53,249 bases of DNA from Massilia frigida (lineage in GTDB: Bacteria > Pseudomonadota > Gammaproteobacteria > Burkholderiales > Burkholderiaceae_D), in the NCBI RefSeq assembly GCF_011682175.1, contig NZ_WHJG01000044.1, forward strand, positions 1 to 53,249. The letters run 5' to 3'. The notes under the pieces are model-generated. The model did no database searches and was not told where the DNA came from. It worked only from the letters and a program-made list of their open reading frames with translations. Numbering within the stretch: the first letter of the stretch is position 1; each line of letters starts with the position of its first letter. The position numbers and the translations under genes are program-made. Of this stretch, positions 16,908-25,681 are shown one piece after another.

Positions 16908-17765
16908 CTAGCGCAGGACCGGCGCGCCGCCCGCCAGCTGCGCGCGCATGCCGGCATCGAGCTGGCTGGCGCGCATGTGTTGCTCGGCGGCGCGCAACTC
17001 GGGGGTAAAGGCGCCGGCGGCGTCGCTCAGCTCGGCCAGTTGGCGGATTTCCACCTCGACCGGCGGGCCGACCGGATACGGATTGCGCGTAGCCCAGGCA
17101 ATGGCATCCGGCAGCGAGGGAGCGCGAATCAGCCAGTAGCCGGCGATCATTTCCTTGATTTCGGTGAAGGGGCCATCGACCACGGTCAGCTTGCCGGACG
17201 CCATTCTTACCCGCACGCCCAAGGCGCTCGAGCGCAAGCCGTCTGCCCCGAGCAGCACGCCGGCACGCGCCTCGGCCGCATTGTGGGCATCGAGGGCGTC
17301 AAGCCGGGCGCGCGCGACCGGGGTTTCGTTTTCCAGATCGATGCTGGAACGCAGCAGGATGGCATAGCGCTGGCCGGGCGCATCGGGCTGGCCGGCAGCG
17401 TGGACGTCGGCGCAGCCACCGGGGCAGCCGCTCAGGCGCACCTCGACCTCGGCGGCGCCGGCCTCGCCGGACGGCCAGCGCGCAGCCCATTCCAGCGCCT
17501 CTTCTTTCGATGCGACATCGATCACGGCGAAGCCGGCGAGCACTGCCCGTGCCTCGGGAAACGGGCCATCGGCCCGGGTGACGCCGCCGCTGGCGATGCT
17601 CAGGCGTACCCCGCTGGCGCTGGGAAGCAGGTGCTCGCAGGCGCGCAGGATGCCGGCGTCGGCCATGGCGCCGGCGTAGCTTGCGAAGGCCGCGCGGCCG
17701 GCCGGCGACAGGGGCAGGCCGGCTTCGTGAGCCGGGTCGGATCGCAGCAAGAGCATGTAGCGCAT
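16908..17765 (-). CDS. Protein with two YCII (DGPF) domains
   Basis: This 285-aa protein is built from two YCII-related domains in tandem. The first covers about residues 1-115 (MRYMLLLRSDP ... GGVTRADGPFPEARAVLAGFAVIDVASKEEALEWAARWP). The second covers about 130-240 (RYAILLRSS ... GKLTVVDGPFTEIKEMIAGYWLIRAPSLPDAIAWA). Each keeps the DGPF signature. The start MRYMLL is typical, and an open frame upstream adds 14 unlikely residues. The gene directly precedes the ECF sigma gene, as is usual for ECF42 systems. Its biochemical activity is unknown; YCII folds resemble dimeric ferredoxin-like enzymes. Confidence 0.88.
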   Translation of the reverse strand: MRYMLLLRSDPAHEAGLPLSPAGRAAFASYAGAMADAGILRACEHLLPSASGVRLSIASGGVTRADGPFPEARAVLAGFAVIDVASKEEALEWAARWPSGEAGAAEVEVRLSGCPGGCADVHAAGQPDAPGQRYAILLRSSIDLENETPVARARLDALDAHNAAEARAGVLLGADGLRSSALGVRVRMASGKLTVVDGPFTEIKEMIAGYWLIRAPSLPDAIAWATRNPYPVGPPVEVEIRQLAELSDAAGAFTPELRAAEQHMRASQLDAGMRAQLAGGAPVLR

Positions 17766-17846
17766 GGTGTTCTCCAGGAAGGCAAGTGAACGGACAGTGG
17801 CTGCCAACTGCCGCCCCCGCGCCTGATGGGCGGGGACGGCATGGGT

Positions 17847-18260
17847 CTACAGTTGCGCGCGCAAGCGTTCTTCTTGCTCGCGCAGCTCCGGCGTGAATTC
17901 GGCGCCGAAATCTTCCGCCTCAAACACTTGCCGGATCTCGATCTCGGAATCACTTTCCATCGGATTCGGACAGCGTTTGACCCACTCGATCGCTTCTTCC
18001 TTCGACTTTACCTGAATCAGCCAGAAGCCCGCAACCAGCTCTTTGGTTTCGGCAAACGGGCCGTCGACCACGGTGCGCTTGTTGCCGGAAAACTGGACGC
18101 GCGCGCCACGCGAGCTCGGATGCAAGCCTTCGCCGGCGAGCATCACGCCGGCCTTGACCAGTTCTTCGTTGTATTTGCCCATCTCTGTCAGCAGCTTTTC
18201 GCTGGGCATTTTTCCAGCTTCGGACTCGGAACTGGCCTTCACGAGGATCATGAATCTCAT
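17847..18260 (-). CDS. YCII (DGPF)-domain protein
   Basis: This is a 137-aa single YCII-domain protein. It opens with MRFMILVKASSESEAG, continues with GARVQFSGNKRTVVDGPFAETKELVAGFWLIQVKSKEEAIEWVKRCP, and ends in a helical tail (ELREQEERLRAQ). The DGPF motif and the C-terminal EVRQVFE-like segment (EIEIRQVFEAEDFG) are canonical. It sits one base after the VOC gene, and 81 bases separate it from the next YCII gene, so all are probably one ECF42-linked operon. Confidence 0.9.
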   Translation of the reverse strand: MRFMILVKASSESEAGKMPSEKLLTEMGKYNEELVKAGVMLAGEGLHPSSRGARVQFSGNKRTVVDGPFAETKELVAGFWLIQVKSKEEAIEWVKRCPNPMESDSEIEIRQVFEAEDFGAEFTPELREQEERLRAQL

Positions 18261-18261
18261 G

Positions 18262-18753
18262 TCAGGTCTCCTGTTTTGCGCCGGGTTCGCCGCAGGCCTT
18301 GGCCGCGCCTTCCTGCATTTCTTCGGGGCTCATGTCGCGCACGTGATGGGCGATCGACCAGCTGTGGCCATACGGGTCCTTGACCACGCCATAACGGTCG
18401 CCCCAGAACATGTCGGACGGCGGCATGACGGCGGTGGCGCCGGCGTCGACGGCGCGCTGGAATGCCGCGTCGGCATCCTGCACGTACAGGTGCAGGGTGA
18501 CGGGCGAACCTTTCAGGGTCAGGGGGCCGATGGAACCCCACTCCGGCGTTTCCTCGGCCAGCATGATGGTGGAATCGCCGATGCGGATCATTCCGTGGAT
18601 CAACTTGCCATTGGGCGCCAGCATCTTGCTGGCATCGGTGGCGCCGAAGGCCTTGACGTAAAAATCGATGGCGGACACGGCGTCGGCGCACACGATGTGC
18701 GGGGTGACGGTATGCATGTCCTGGGGAATGCGTTGGACGGCTTGCGTGCTCAT
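18262..18753 (-). CDS. VOC-family protein (PhnB/glyoxalase-like)
   Basis: This 163-aa protein has two beta-alpha-beta-beta-beta modules of the vicinal oxygen chelate fold. It shows the PhnB-like wording VTPHIVCADAVSAIDFYVKAFGA, then GDSTIMLAEETP, LYVQDADAAFQRAVDAGATAV and FWGDRYGVVKDPYGHSW. Members are dimeric metal-dependent enzymes or antibiotic-binding proteins; no substrate can be named. Its stop codon lies one base before the start of the YCII gene, so the two are translationally coupled. Confidence 0.9.
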   Translation of the reverse strand: MSTQAVQRIPQDMHTVTPHIVCADAVSAIDFYVKAFGATDASKMLAPNGKLIHGMIRIGDSTIMLAEETPEWGSIGPLTLKGSPVTLHLYVQDADAAFQRAVDAGATAVMPPSDMFWGDRYGVVKDPYGHSWSIAHHVRDMSPEEMQEGAAKACGEPGAKQET

Positions 18754-18778
18754 GAAGAATCTCCTTTGCGTGTCTAGG

Positions 18779-19243
18779 TTAGTCAGTCAATGGTTGATTA
18801 AGTTCCGTGCGCCAGGTGGATGGATCGGGATCGAGATCCGGACCGCTGACGTACACTTCCCACAGCCCAGGCGCTTTGCTCAGGCCCTGCGCCTCGATCC
18901 AGGCCATCAGCTGGCCCCAGGCGCCGGGCAGGGCGTCGTAGGGACCATGCAAAACGGCGCGCGCCACCCGCGCCGCCGGCAGTACGCCGGGCTGTACGCG
19001 CCCGGCTGGCGCGACCGGTGCGGACACCGGGACGCCGATTTCAAAGTCGAAACGGTCGGGCTGCATGCGGAAGTGGTGCGAATAGCAGCGTCCGGCCGGG
19101 CCGACGCCCTGGGCCGCGGTGGTGGCCAGCAATTCGGCCATGCCGGGGCCCATGGCGTGGACGATCTCGGCGCGTGGAATGTCGAAGCGGATGACGGCCG
19201 CCCGTACCGGGTCGGTGCGGGTGATATACGGCGTGTCGAGCAT
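18779..19243 (-). CDS. GyrI-like (SOUL/AraC effector-binding) domain protein
   Basis: This 154-aa protein starts at MLDTPY after a clear AAGGAG site. It resembles the GyrI-like small-molecule-binding domain: FDIPRAEIVHAMGPGMAELLATTAAQG, then FDFEIGVPVSAP, ARAVLHGPYDALPGAWGQLMAWIEAQG and WEVYVSGPDLDPDPSTWRTELNQPL. Stand-alone proteins of this type bind or hydrolyse hydrophobic ligands. It lies just upstream of the VOC-YCII-sigma genes on the same strand with a 25-base gap, so it is probably the first gene of that transcription unit. Confidence 0.87.
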   Translation of the reverse strand: MLDTPYITRTDPVRAAVIRFDIPRAEIVHAMGPGMAELLATTAAQGVGPAGRCYSHHFRMQPDRFDFEIGVPVSAPVAPAGRVQPGVLPAARVARAVLHGPYDALPGAWGQLMAWIEAQGLSKAPGLWEVYVSGPDLDPDPSTWRTELNQPLTD

Positions 19244-19328
19244 AGCGGTTCTCCTTGAAGAGTGGGTTGCTACTACGACGACGTTGCAGCCGTCGCGCAA
19301 TCGACAGCATTGAACATTATTTTTTAGT

Positions 19329-20114
19329 TTATTTCCACGAGGCCGGATCGACCACGCCGATCGCGCGGAAGGCGGGCTTGCAAAACAGGTAGCCTTGCAT
19401 CAGGTCGACGCCGGCATCGCGCAGGAAATCGCGCTCGCCCGGCGTTTCGATGCCTTCGGCCAGCACCGCGATCTCCAGGCTGGCGCACATGGCGACGATG
19501 GCGGACACGATGGCTTGCCTGGGCGGGCTGGTATCGATGTCACGCACCAGTTGCATGTCGATCTTGATGATGTCTGGCTGGAATTCGGACAGCAGGTTCA
19601 AGCCCGCATAGCCGGCCCCGAAGTCGTCGATGGCGGTGCGGAAACCGAAGCGGCGGTATTCCTCGAAGATATTGACGAGGTGCGGCCGGTCCATCACCTG
19701 TTCGCTTTCGGTGACCTCGAAGATAATCCGCTCGATGGGAAAACCATAGTCGCGCGCCGCGGCAAAGGTGCTGCGGATGCAGGCTTCGGGCCGGTACACG
19801 GCATTCGGCAGGAAGTTAATCGACAGCAGCTCGGCGATGCCCAGCCCGGCCGCGCCGCGAATCGCCCGCACCCGGCACGCCTGGTCGAACATGTAGCGGT
19901 TGGCGTCGTTGACCCTGGAAAGCACCGAATACGCCGATTCACCGTTCGGCCCGCGCACCAGCGCCTCGTGCGCGTAAATGGCGCGCTGGCGCAGGTGAAT
20001 GATGGGCTGGTAGGCGTAGTCGAAGTCGAAATCGAGTTCGTCGTCATTCCGGCACTGCACGCACGCGGGAACCGGATTGACGTGGGCATCGTCGGCGGGG
20101 CAAATGGGGATCAT
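19329..20114 (-). CDS. EAL-domain cyclic-di-GMP phosphodiesterase
   Basis: This is a 261-aa protein consisting almost only of an EAL domain. The metal and catalytic residues appear complete: EALVRG (the EAL motif), INFLPN, EVTESE, IDDFGAGYAGLN, IKIDMQLV, EGIET and QGYLF. It should therefore hydrolyse c-di-GMP to pGpG. There is no GGDEF or sensor domain. The N-terminus has a small cysteine cluster (C5, C18, C21) ahead of the domain, which might bind metal or sense redox. It has no clear operon partner. Confidence 0.9.
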   Translation of the reverse strand: MIPICPADDAHVNPVPACVQCRNDDELDFDFDYAYQPIIHLRQRAIYAHEALVRGPNGESAYSVLSRVNDANRYMFDQACRVRAIRGAAGLGIAELLSINFLPNAVYRPEACIRSTFAAARDYGFPIERIIFEVTESEQVMDRPHLVNIFEEYRRFGFRTAIDDFGAGYAGLNLLSEFQPDIIKIDMQLVRDIDTSPPRQAIVSAIVAMCASLEIAVLAEGIETPGERDFLRDAGVDLMQGYLFCKPAFRAIGVVDPASWK

Positions 20115-20223
20115 CGGGCAGCCACTCCTGAAATTGCGGCGAAGGAGCCACTATATCAAATGAGCGGACTCATGCGCGCAACGTGCACGCTGTCCGGTGT
20201 GCTGCCCTGCCGTGCGGCCGGGA

Positions 20224-20739
20224 TTATCGGGCCAGGATCGCCGCCGCCGTCTGTTTCAGGATGCCGACGCGCTTGGCGGTGCAGCGCACTTCCTGTTCAT
20301 CGTAGGTTTCCTCAGCCAGCTTTTCGCACTCGACCGCACGCGCGATCACTTTGTGCACGGTGCCGCCGCGGCGCACCAGCAATTCACTGGTGTAGCTATT
20401 CATCCACGCCGCGTCGCCCAAACCCTCGACCGCGAGAATCTGGCTGGTCGGGGTGGTCATCACCATGTCTTTTTCGGCGCCGGCCGGGAGCGACTTGGTA
20501 TAGCGCTCGATAATGAACATGGAGGGGCCTTGCTTGCCTGCCGAGGTCTTGAACACGCATGCTTCCGAAAACATGCCTTTGCTGGACTCCTTGCCTGCCA
20601 CCGGCATGCCGATCATCGTTGCGATGGCATCGGAAGCCAAAATCTCGCAGATCGGCGCGGAAATCTCAGGCGCGGCCATGGCAGGCAAGGCTGCCAGTTG
20701 CACCAGCAACACAGCTGCCGCGCGAAAATACTTCTTCAT
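20224..20739 (-). CDS. Secreted protein of unknown function
   Basis: This 171-aa protein starts at MKKYFRA, with AAGGA six bases ahead. A signal peptide ends near ALPAMA. Four cysteines follow in the mature part (PICEIL, EACVF, VECEKL, VRCTAK), consistent with two disulfides in the periplasm. I do not recognise the family. The central segment (EGLGDAAWMNSYTSELLVRRGGTVHKV) is reminiscent of small DUF3558-like lipoproteins, but this is weak. It stands alone, with no operon partner. Confidence 0.72.
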   Translation of the reverse strand: MKKYFRAAAVLLVQLAALPAMAAPEISAPICEILASDAIATMIGMPVAGKESSKGMFSEACVFKTSAGKQGPSMFIIERYTKSLPAGAEKDMVMTTPTSQILAVEGLGDAAWMNSYTSELLVRRGGTVHKVIARAVECEKLAEETYDEQEVRCTAKRVGILKQTAAAILAR

Positions 20740-20826
20740 ACCCATTCCTTCAGTTGTCATCGTGTCGATCAGCTGAACATTATAGCAACATTAGTTTCAC
20801 TGCTATAGCGATAAGCGATGCCTGCA

Positions 20827-21405
20827 TCACGATACAACAGCGCCATCGCATGCCTGCTGCAACTGGCGGCGCGCCTCCATCAGGGCAAACCCGAGCAGGT
20901 TCGGACCTTGCCACTGGTTCGGGTCTTGCGAGCGCGGATCGTCCGCGGCAAGGCCGGTGCCCCAGATGCGGTCGACCGGACTGGCTTCCACCAGCACGTG
21001 CTCGCCGGTACCCATCAGGAAATCGCGCAGGGCCGGGTTTTGTCCGAATTTGGCGACGTTGGCGCGGCAGACGATATCGAAACGGTGCGCCAGCCAGTCG
21101 GCATCGACGAACCCGGCCACGCCGCGGCCGAGCGCCTTGGCGGCACCCGGGGTGGGCGCGGCCAGCACCTTGGCGCGGGTGGCTTCGTCGTTGAACAGGC
21201 GCGCCTTGGCCGCCATCATGAAGTGCTCGGCGGTGGCGTAACGGTCGCCGTCGAGCTTGAACGGGGCCGCGTACCACTGGCTGAAGCAGCTGCGCGTGAG
21301 CTTGCCATCCTTGGCGGGCGTGTGGCCCCAGAACTGCAGGAACGAAAACGATTCGCCGGCGTTGAAACGGCTGCGCAGTTCGTCGAGGGTACAGGGTAAT
21401 GTCAT
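20827..21405 (-). CDS. NADAR-family protein (YbiA-like)
   Basis: This 192-aa protein has the NADAR/YbiA pattern: FLQFWGH near the start, SCFSQWYAAPFKLDGDRYATAEHFMMAAKARLF, then VCRANVAKFGQNPALRDFLMGTGEHVLVEASPVDRIWGTGLAADDP. Known members act as N-glycosidases on ADP-ribose conjugates (removing ADP-ribose from guanine bases) or on riboflavin intermediates. The conserved W-G-x-G and EAS segments are intact, so it should be active. It lies 35 bases after a small membrane protein gene that follows mnmE, on the same strand. Confidence 0.9.
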   Translation of the reverse strand: MTLPCTLDELRSRFNAGESFSFLQFWGHTPAKDGKLTRSCFSQWYAAPFKLDGDRYATAEHFMMAAKARLFNDEATRAKVLAAPTPGAAKALGRGVAGFVDADWLAHRFDIVCRANVAKFGQNPALRDFLMGTGEHVLVEASPVDRIWGTGLAADDPRSQDPNQWQGPNLLGFALMEARRQLQQACDGAVVS

Positions 21406-21440
21406 GGCGGGAGCCTTTTGTGTAAGGGGATCATTGAAAT

Positions 21441-21749
21441 TCACGACCCAGTTGCGGCCGGCAAGGCGTTCACCGCGCGTCGCAAGGTTTTAGGCAGGCA
21501 ATAGACCAGCAAGATCGGCGGGAGGGCGACGATACACACGATTTTCCCCATCGGGGAAGGGCCGGTCCACAGAGCGCCGATCAGCATCGCCAGCACGCAC
21601 AGGTACAGAAACCCCAGCACCGCCAAGGGACCGGACAGGTAAAACAAGAAGCCGCCGATGCACAGGAGCGTGACCAGGCCGATCTTGCCATCGTGCGCTT
21701 GCGGTGTCATGGCGTGCGTGAGCGTCGACGCCGATGGCGCGGTATCCAT
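21441..21749 (-). CDS. Small membrane protein downstream of mnmE
   Basis: This is a 102-aa protein with a polar N-terminus (about 20 residues) and two to three hydrophobic segments (LVTLLCIGGFLFYLSGPLAVLGFLYLCVLAMLIGALW, then IVCIVALPPILLVYCLP). It starts 3 bases after the mnmE stop codon, so it is translated with mnmE. I do not recognise a family; role unknown. Confidence 0.7.
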   Translation of the reverse strand: MDTAPSASTLTHAMTPQAHDGKIGLVTLLCIGGFLFYLSGPLAVLGFLYLCVLAMLIGALWTGPSPMGKIVCIVALPPILLVYCLPKTLRRAVNALPAATGS

Positions 21750-21752
21750 GGC

Positions 21753-23132
21753 CTATTTTCCTATGCAAAAGCGGCTGAAAATCACGCCCAGCAAATCGTC
21801 CGACGAAAACTGGCCGGTGATGCTCGACAGCTGGGCCTGCGCCAGCCGCAATTCCTCGGCGAACAGGTCGAGCGACTGGTCGTTTTGGGCGGCATGCTCG
21901 CCCGCCAGCGCCAGGTGCTTGTGCGCCGAACGCAAGGCGATCAGGTGCCGCTCGCGCGCCAGGAACAACGATTCGCCGGTCTGCTGCCAGCCGGCGATGC
22001 GCAACAGTTCCGCGCGCAGCAAGTCCATGCCCACGTGTTCATGCGCCGAGAGGTAGATATTGGTCGCTTCCTCGGTCGGGTTGACCGAGGGCTTGTGACC
22101 CGACAGGTCGATCTTGTTCCACACGCGCAGCACCGGCACGCCGGCCGGAAAGGCGGCGACGATGCCGTCGTCGGCCCGGGTCGGCCCCAGGTCGGCGTCG
22201 AGCAGGTGCAGGATGACGTCGGCCTTGGCCACTTCGCCCCAGGTGCGCTCGATGCCGATGCGCTCGACCACGTCGACCGCGTCGTCGATGGTGCGGATGC
22301 CGGCGGTGTCGATGATGTTGAGCGGAATGCCTTCGATCTGGATGGTTTCGCTGACCTTGTCGCGCGTGGTGCCGGCAATCGGCGTGACGATGGCCACGTC
22401 GGCTCCGGCCAGGGCATTAAGAAGTGAAGACTTACCCACGTTGGGCTGGCCGACCAGCACCACGTTGAGCCCTTCGCGCAGCAGCGCGCCCTGGGCCGCC
22501 TGCTGGAACACGCGCTCCAGGGAGGCCACGATCACGGCCAGCTGGCCGCGCGCGTCGGACTTTTCGAGGAAGTCGATCTCTTCTTCCGGGAAATCGAGGG
22601 TCGCTTCGACCAGCATGCGCAGGCCGATGGTTTGCTCGACCAGGGTATTGATGGTCTTGGAAAAGGCGCCGGAGAGCGACTGCGTGGCCGACTTGGCGGC
22701 GGCCTCGGTGGAAGCGTCGATCAGGTCGGCGACCGCTTCGGCCTGGGCCAGGTCGAGCTTGTCGTTAAGGTAGGCGCGGCGCGTGAATTCACCGGGCTCG
22801 GCCAGGCGCAGACCCGATTCCGCGCCCGCTTCGAGCACGCGCGCCAGCAGCATCTGCAGCACGATGGGGCCGCCGTGGCCCTGCAGTTCGAGCACGTCTT
22901 CGCCGGTGTACGAGCGCGGGCCCTTGAAATACAGGGCGATGCCCTGGTCGATCACGGCGCCGTCGGCCTGTTTGAAGGGAATATAGGTTGCGCGGCGCGG
23001 GCTCAGGGTGACATCCGGAAACAGCGCGGCCAGCAGCGGCGCCAGCGATTTGCCGGAGGCGCGCACCACGCCGATGCCGCCGCGGCCCGGTGCGGTGGCG
23101 ATCGCGGCGATGGGGGAAGTATCAAGTTTCAT
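21753..23132 (-). CDS. mnmE: tRNA modification GTPase MnmE
   Basis: This 459-aa protein, with MnmG, installs the carboxymethylaminomethyl (or aminomethyl) group on U34 of several tRNAs. The N-terminal folate-binding domain begins [24 protein letters not shown] central helical domain contains an inserted G domain with G1 GQPNVGKSS, the switch TTRD, G3 DTAGI and G4 NKID. The C-terminus ends in the invariant FCIGK with the catalytic cysteine. Length and motifs are canonical. It sits downstream of yidC behind a terminator, in the usual origin-proximal order. Confidence 0.97.
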   Translation of the reverse strand: MKLDTSPIAAIATAPGRGGIGVVRASGKSLAPLLAALFPDVTLSPRRATYIPFKQADGAVIDQGIALYFKGPRSYTGEDVLELQGHGGPIVLQMLLARVLEAGAESGLRLAEPGEFTRRAYLNDKLDLAQAEAVADLIDASTEAAAKSATQSLSGAFSKTINTLVEQTIGLRMLVEATLDFPEEEIDFLEKSDARGQLAVIVASLERVFQQAAQGALLREGLNVVLVGQPNVGKSSLLNALAGADVAIVTPIAGTTRDKVSETIQIEGIPLNIIDTAGIRTIDDAVDVVERIGIERTWGEVAKADVILHLLDADLGPTRADDGIVAAFPAGVPVLRVWNKIDLSGHKPSVNPTEEATNIYLSAHEHVGMDLLRAELLRIAGWQQTGESLFLARERHLIALRSAHKHLALAGEHAAQNDQSLDLFAEELRLAQAQLSSITGQFSSDDLLGVIFSRFCIGK

Positions 23133-23193
23133 AGTTGTGATTGTAATTTAATTGCCGCAACAGGCTGGCGGCATTCTGTTGCCGCGCGCGGGC

Positions 23194-23224
23194 AAAAAAA
23201 AGCCCGTGGGGAACACGGGCTTTT
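23194..23224 (-). terminator. Rho-independent terminator after yidC
   Basis: On the minus strand AAAAGCCCGTG and CACGGGCTTTT pair around a short CCCC-containing loop and run into eight T. It ends the rpmH-rnpA-yidD-yidC transcript before mnmE. Confidence 0.92.
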
Positions 23225-23245
23225 CGGGACACTGCAAGCAAACGC

Positions 23246-24892
23246 TTATTTCTTGGCTGCCGCGTCTTCAAATTTCTTGGTGATGACCCATTGCTGGCCG
23301 ATCGACAAGATGTTGTTCACAACCCAGTACAGTACCAGGCCCGACGGGAAGAAGATGAACATGACCGAGAACGCCAGCGGCATGAACAGCATCATCTTCG
23401 CTTGCATCGGATCGGCTGGCGCCGGATTCAGCTTGGTCGTGATGAACATCGAGATCGCGTACAGCACCGGCAGGATGTAGTACGGGTCCGGCGCGGTCAG
23501 GTCGGTGATCCAGCCGATCCACGGGGCGCCGCGCATTTCGGCGGACGCCTGCAGCACCCAGTACAGGGCGATAAAGACCGGCATCTGGACCAGGATCGGC
23601 AGGCAGCCGCCCAGCGGATTGATCTTTTCGGTCTTGTACAGTTCCATCGTGGCCTGGTTCATCTTGGCCGGGTCGCCTTTGTACTTCTCGCGGATGGCTT
23701 GCATTTTCGGCGTGACCACCTTGATGCGCGCCATGCTCTTGTAACCGGCAGCCGACAACGGGAAGAACAGCAGCTTGATCAGGATGGTGAAGGCGATGAT
23801 GGTCCAGCCCCAGTTGCCCAGGACGTTATGGATCTGGTCCATGACCCAGAAAATCGGCTGCGCGATGATGGTCAGGAAACCGTAATCCTTGACACGCTCC
23901 AGCCCCGGCGCGATGGCGGCCAGCTTGTTCTCGTCCTGCGGGCCGGAATACAGCCTGGCGTCGTTGGTGACGCTCTTGCCCGGTGCGATGGTGCCCAAAG
24001 GCATGATCGTACCGATGGCGTACAGGTTCGGGCCATCTTTCTTGGTGAAGATTTCACGCGGCATGTTTGCCGGCGGCAGGAAGGCCGAGACAAAATAGTG
24101 CTGCGAAATGGCAACCCAGCCGTCGTCAGCCTTGGTGGCGTGCTCGGCGTGGCCTTTTTTCTCGATGGTCTCGAACGTCAGCTTTTGATAGTGATCGGCC
24201 GGGGTGTACATGGTCGGGCCGGTGTAGCTGGAATTGAAGTAGGACTCGCCCTCCGGCTTGTTACCGTGGTGCAGCAACTGCAGGTACAGCGACGGGCTGA
24301 CCGGAGTGGCCCCCACGTTGGCCACGTCGTGGCGCATGCCGATCAGGTAATCGCCGCGCTTGAAGGTGAAGGTCTTGGTCAGCTTGACGCCGCCCTGTTC
24401 GGCTTCGAGCACGAGCTGGATTTCGTTGGCACTGTCGAGCGCGCGCGGGCCGGACTTGGCGATGAAGCCCGTTTCCTTGGCCGGCAGGGTCAAGTCCTTG
24501 ACATTGCTGAGCAGGCCGGTCTGGGCCAGGTACATGCCCTTGGACGTCACATCGAACAGGACCTGGTTCTTGGTCTTGTCGTTGGCATCCTTAAACTTGA
24601 GCAATTCAAGGCGCTTGATCACGCCACCGACGGTATCGATGTCGACTTTCATGACATCGGTGGTCATGGTGATCGTTTCGCCCTTGAAGGCGGGCTGCGC
24701 GGCGGTGCCAGGCACGCCGGCGGCGGCCGGCAGGCCAGCGGCCGGCGCCGTGTTGGCGACCGTGGCGACCTTCGCAGGCGGCGTGGCGGAAAACATGGAC
24801 TGTTTGCCGTTCGATACCATCCAGTTGTTCCAAAGAACCACCAGCGATACGGAAAACACGATCCACAGGATAGTACGTTTATTGATTTCCAT
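23246..24892 (-). CDS. yidC: Membrane protein insertase YidC
   Basis: This 548-aa protein inserts and folds proteins in the inner membrane, alone or with SecYEG. It starts MEINKRTILWIVFSVSLVVLWNNW (first membrane segment). A large periplasmic domain (about 60-340) follows. The conserved five-helix core covers about 350-540 (LGNWGWTIIAFTILIKLLFFPLSAAGYKSMARIKVV, then GGCLPILVQMPVFIALYWVL), including the hydrophilic-groove arginine region. An in-frame start 11 codons upstream lacks support. The yidD gene ends 11 bases upstream, and a terminator follows. Confidence 0.97.
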   Translation of the reverse strand: MEINKRTILWIVFSVSLVVLWNNWMVSNGKQSMFSATPPAKVATVANTAPAAGLPAAAGVPGTAAQPAFKGETITMTTDVMKVDIDTVGGVIKRLELLKFKDANDKTKNQVLFDVTSKGMYLAQTGLLSNVKDLTLPAKETGFIAKSGPRALDSANEIQLVLEAEQGGVKLTKTFTFKRGDYLIGMRHDVANVGATPVSPSLYLQLLHHGNKPEGESYFNSSYTGPTMYTPADHYQKLTFETIEKKGHAEHATKADDGWVAISQHYFVSAFLPPANMPREIFTKKDGPNLYAIGTIMPLGTIAPGKSVTNDARLYSGPQDENKLAAIAPGLERVKDYGFLTIIAQPIFWVMDQIHNVLGNWGWTIIAFTILIKLLFFPLSAAGYKSMARIKVVTPKMQAIREKYKGDPAKMNQATMELYKTEKINPLGGCLPILVQMPVFIALYWVLQASAEMRGAPWIGWITDLTAPDPYYILPVLYAISMFITTKLNPAPADPMQAKMMLFMPLAFSVMFIFFPSGLVLYWVVNNILSIGQQWVITKKFEDAAAKK

Positions 24893-24903
24893 TGAGGTAT
24901 TGG

Positions 24904-25164
24904 TCAGGAGTGGTTGCAGCCGCAAGCGGCTGTAGAAGAATTCTTCGGGTGCGCGGGCGGCACCGGATCGAATCCGCCATCATCCCACGGATGGCAGCGG
25001 CACAGGCGGCGCGCGGCCAGCAGGCTGCCGCGCGCCGCGCCGTGGGTGCGGATCGCTTCGATCGCATAATTGGAGCAGGTCGGGTAAAAACGGCAGCGCT
25101 GCCCCAGCATCGGGGATAACATCAGCTGATAGCCACGCAATAACCAGACCAGCAGGGTATTCAT
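24904..25164 (-). CDS. yidD: Membrane protein insertion efficiency factor YidD
   Basis: This 86-aa protein has the YidD hallmark of three cysteines in [12 protein letters not shown] ... CRCHPW, then DPVPP. It is a small amphipathic protein at the inner face of the membrane that helps YidC-dependent insertion. Its start codon overlaps the end of rnpA by 4 bases (ATGA), the classic arrangement. The C-terminal tail (about 15 residues after DPVPP) is short and variable, as usual. Confidence 0.96.
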   Translation of the reverse strand: MNTLLVWLLRGYQLMLSPMLGQRCRFYPTCSNYAIEAIRTHGAARGSLLAARRLCRCHPWDDGGFDPVPPAHPKNSSTAACGCNHS

Positions 25165-25649
25165 GGTGACGCTTTCGGCGCGGGCATCCCGTTGGCCGTC
25201 GCATCGCTCGCCGCATCGCGCGGCGCGCTTTGTGAGGCACCCTGTGACGCACTACGTGACGCACTATGTGACGCACTATGTGACGCCTGTGACGAAAACA
25301 GGCGCGCAATTTCAGCGCGCAGGATCGCCTTGAGCGCGGCGGTGGTGGCCGGGCCTTGCTTGGTATTGACCGGGCGCGCCAGGCGCACGATGCAATCGAC
25401 GGGCGGCAGCGGCGCCATGCGGAACAGCTCGCGCGTCACGCGCTTGATCGTATTGCGGGTAACGGCCCGGGGCGCAAAGCGCTTGGCCACGACCACGCCG
25501 AGCCGCGCATGCGGCAAGTCGTTCGAGCGGGTGTAGAGCACGAAGTGGGCTGTCTTTTGGGCGGGGCGCAAACGAAAAACGGATGAAAATTCATCCGTTT
25601 TAACGATACGCCGAACGCGCGCGAAGTCGTGTGAACCTTCGCTAGTCAT
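25161..25649 (-). CDS. rnpA: Ribonuclease P protein component with repetitive C-terminal tail
   Basis: This is the protein subunit of RNase P, which with M1 RNA trims tRNA 5' leaders. The 162-aa product has a normal core (residues 1 to about 117). It begins near [21 protein letters not shown], has [28 protein letters not shown] with the conserved RNxxKR motif, and ends [11 protein letters not shown]. Residues about 118-162 are a Ser/Ala/His-rich tail ([17 protein letters not shown]...) encoded by 12-bp tandem repeats, which ordinary RnpA (about 110-130 aa) lacks. The start was set at MTSEGSHDF, because the open frame upstream runs through rpmH. Confidence 0.93.
   Translation of the reverse strand: MTSEGSHDFARVRRIVKTDEFSSVFRLRPAQKTAHFVLYTRSNDLPHARLGVVVAKRFAPRAVTRNTIKRVTRELFRMAPLPPVDCIVRLARPVNTKQGPATTAALKAILRAEIARLFSSQASHSASHSASRSASQGASQSAPRDAASDATANGMPAPKASP
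25244..25287. repeat. 12-bp tandem repeat in the 3' end of rnpA
   Basis: The unit GTGACGCACTAT (plus strand) occurs three times in succession with a partial fourth copy. It encodes the ASHS/SASH-type repeats of the RnpA tail. Twelve is a multiple of three, so copy-number change keeps the frame and the overlap with yidD. Confidence 0.92.
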
Positions 25650-25681
25650 AGCCAACCGCGATCGGGCAGTAAGTGCCAGAC

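Noticed and set aside
25244-25287. Possible CRISPR array from short repeats
   Set aside because: Units are contiguous 12-mers without spacers and encode part of RnpA.
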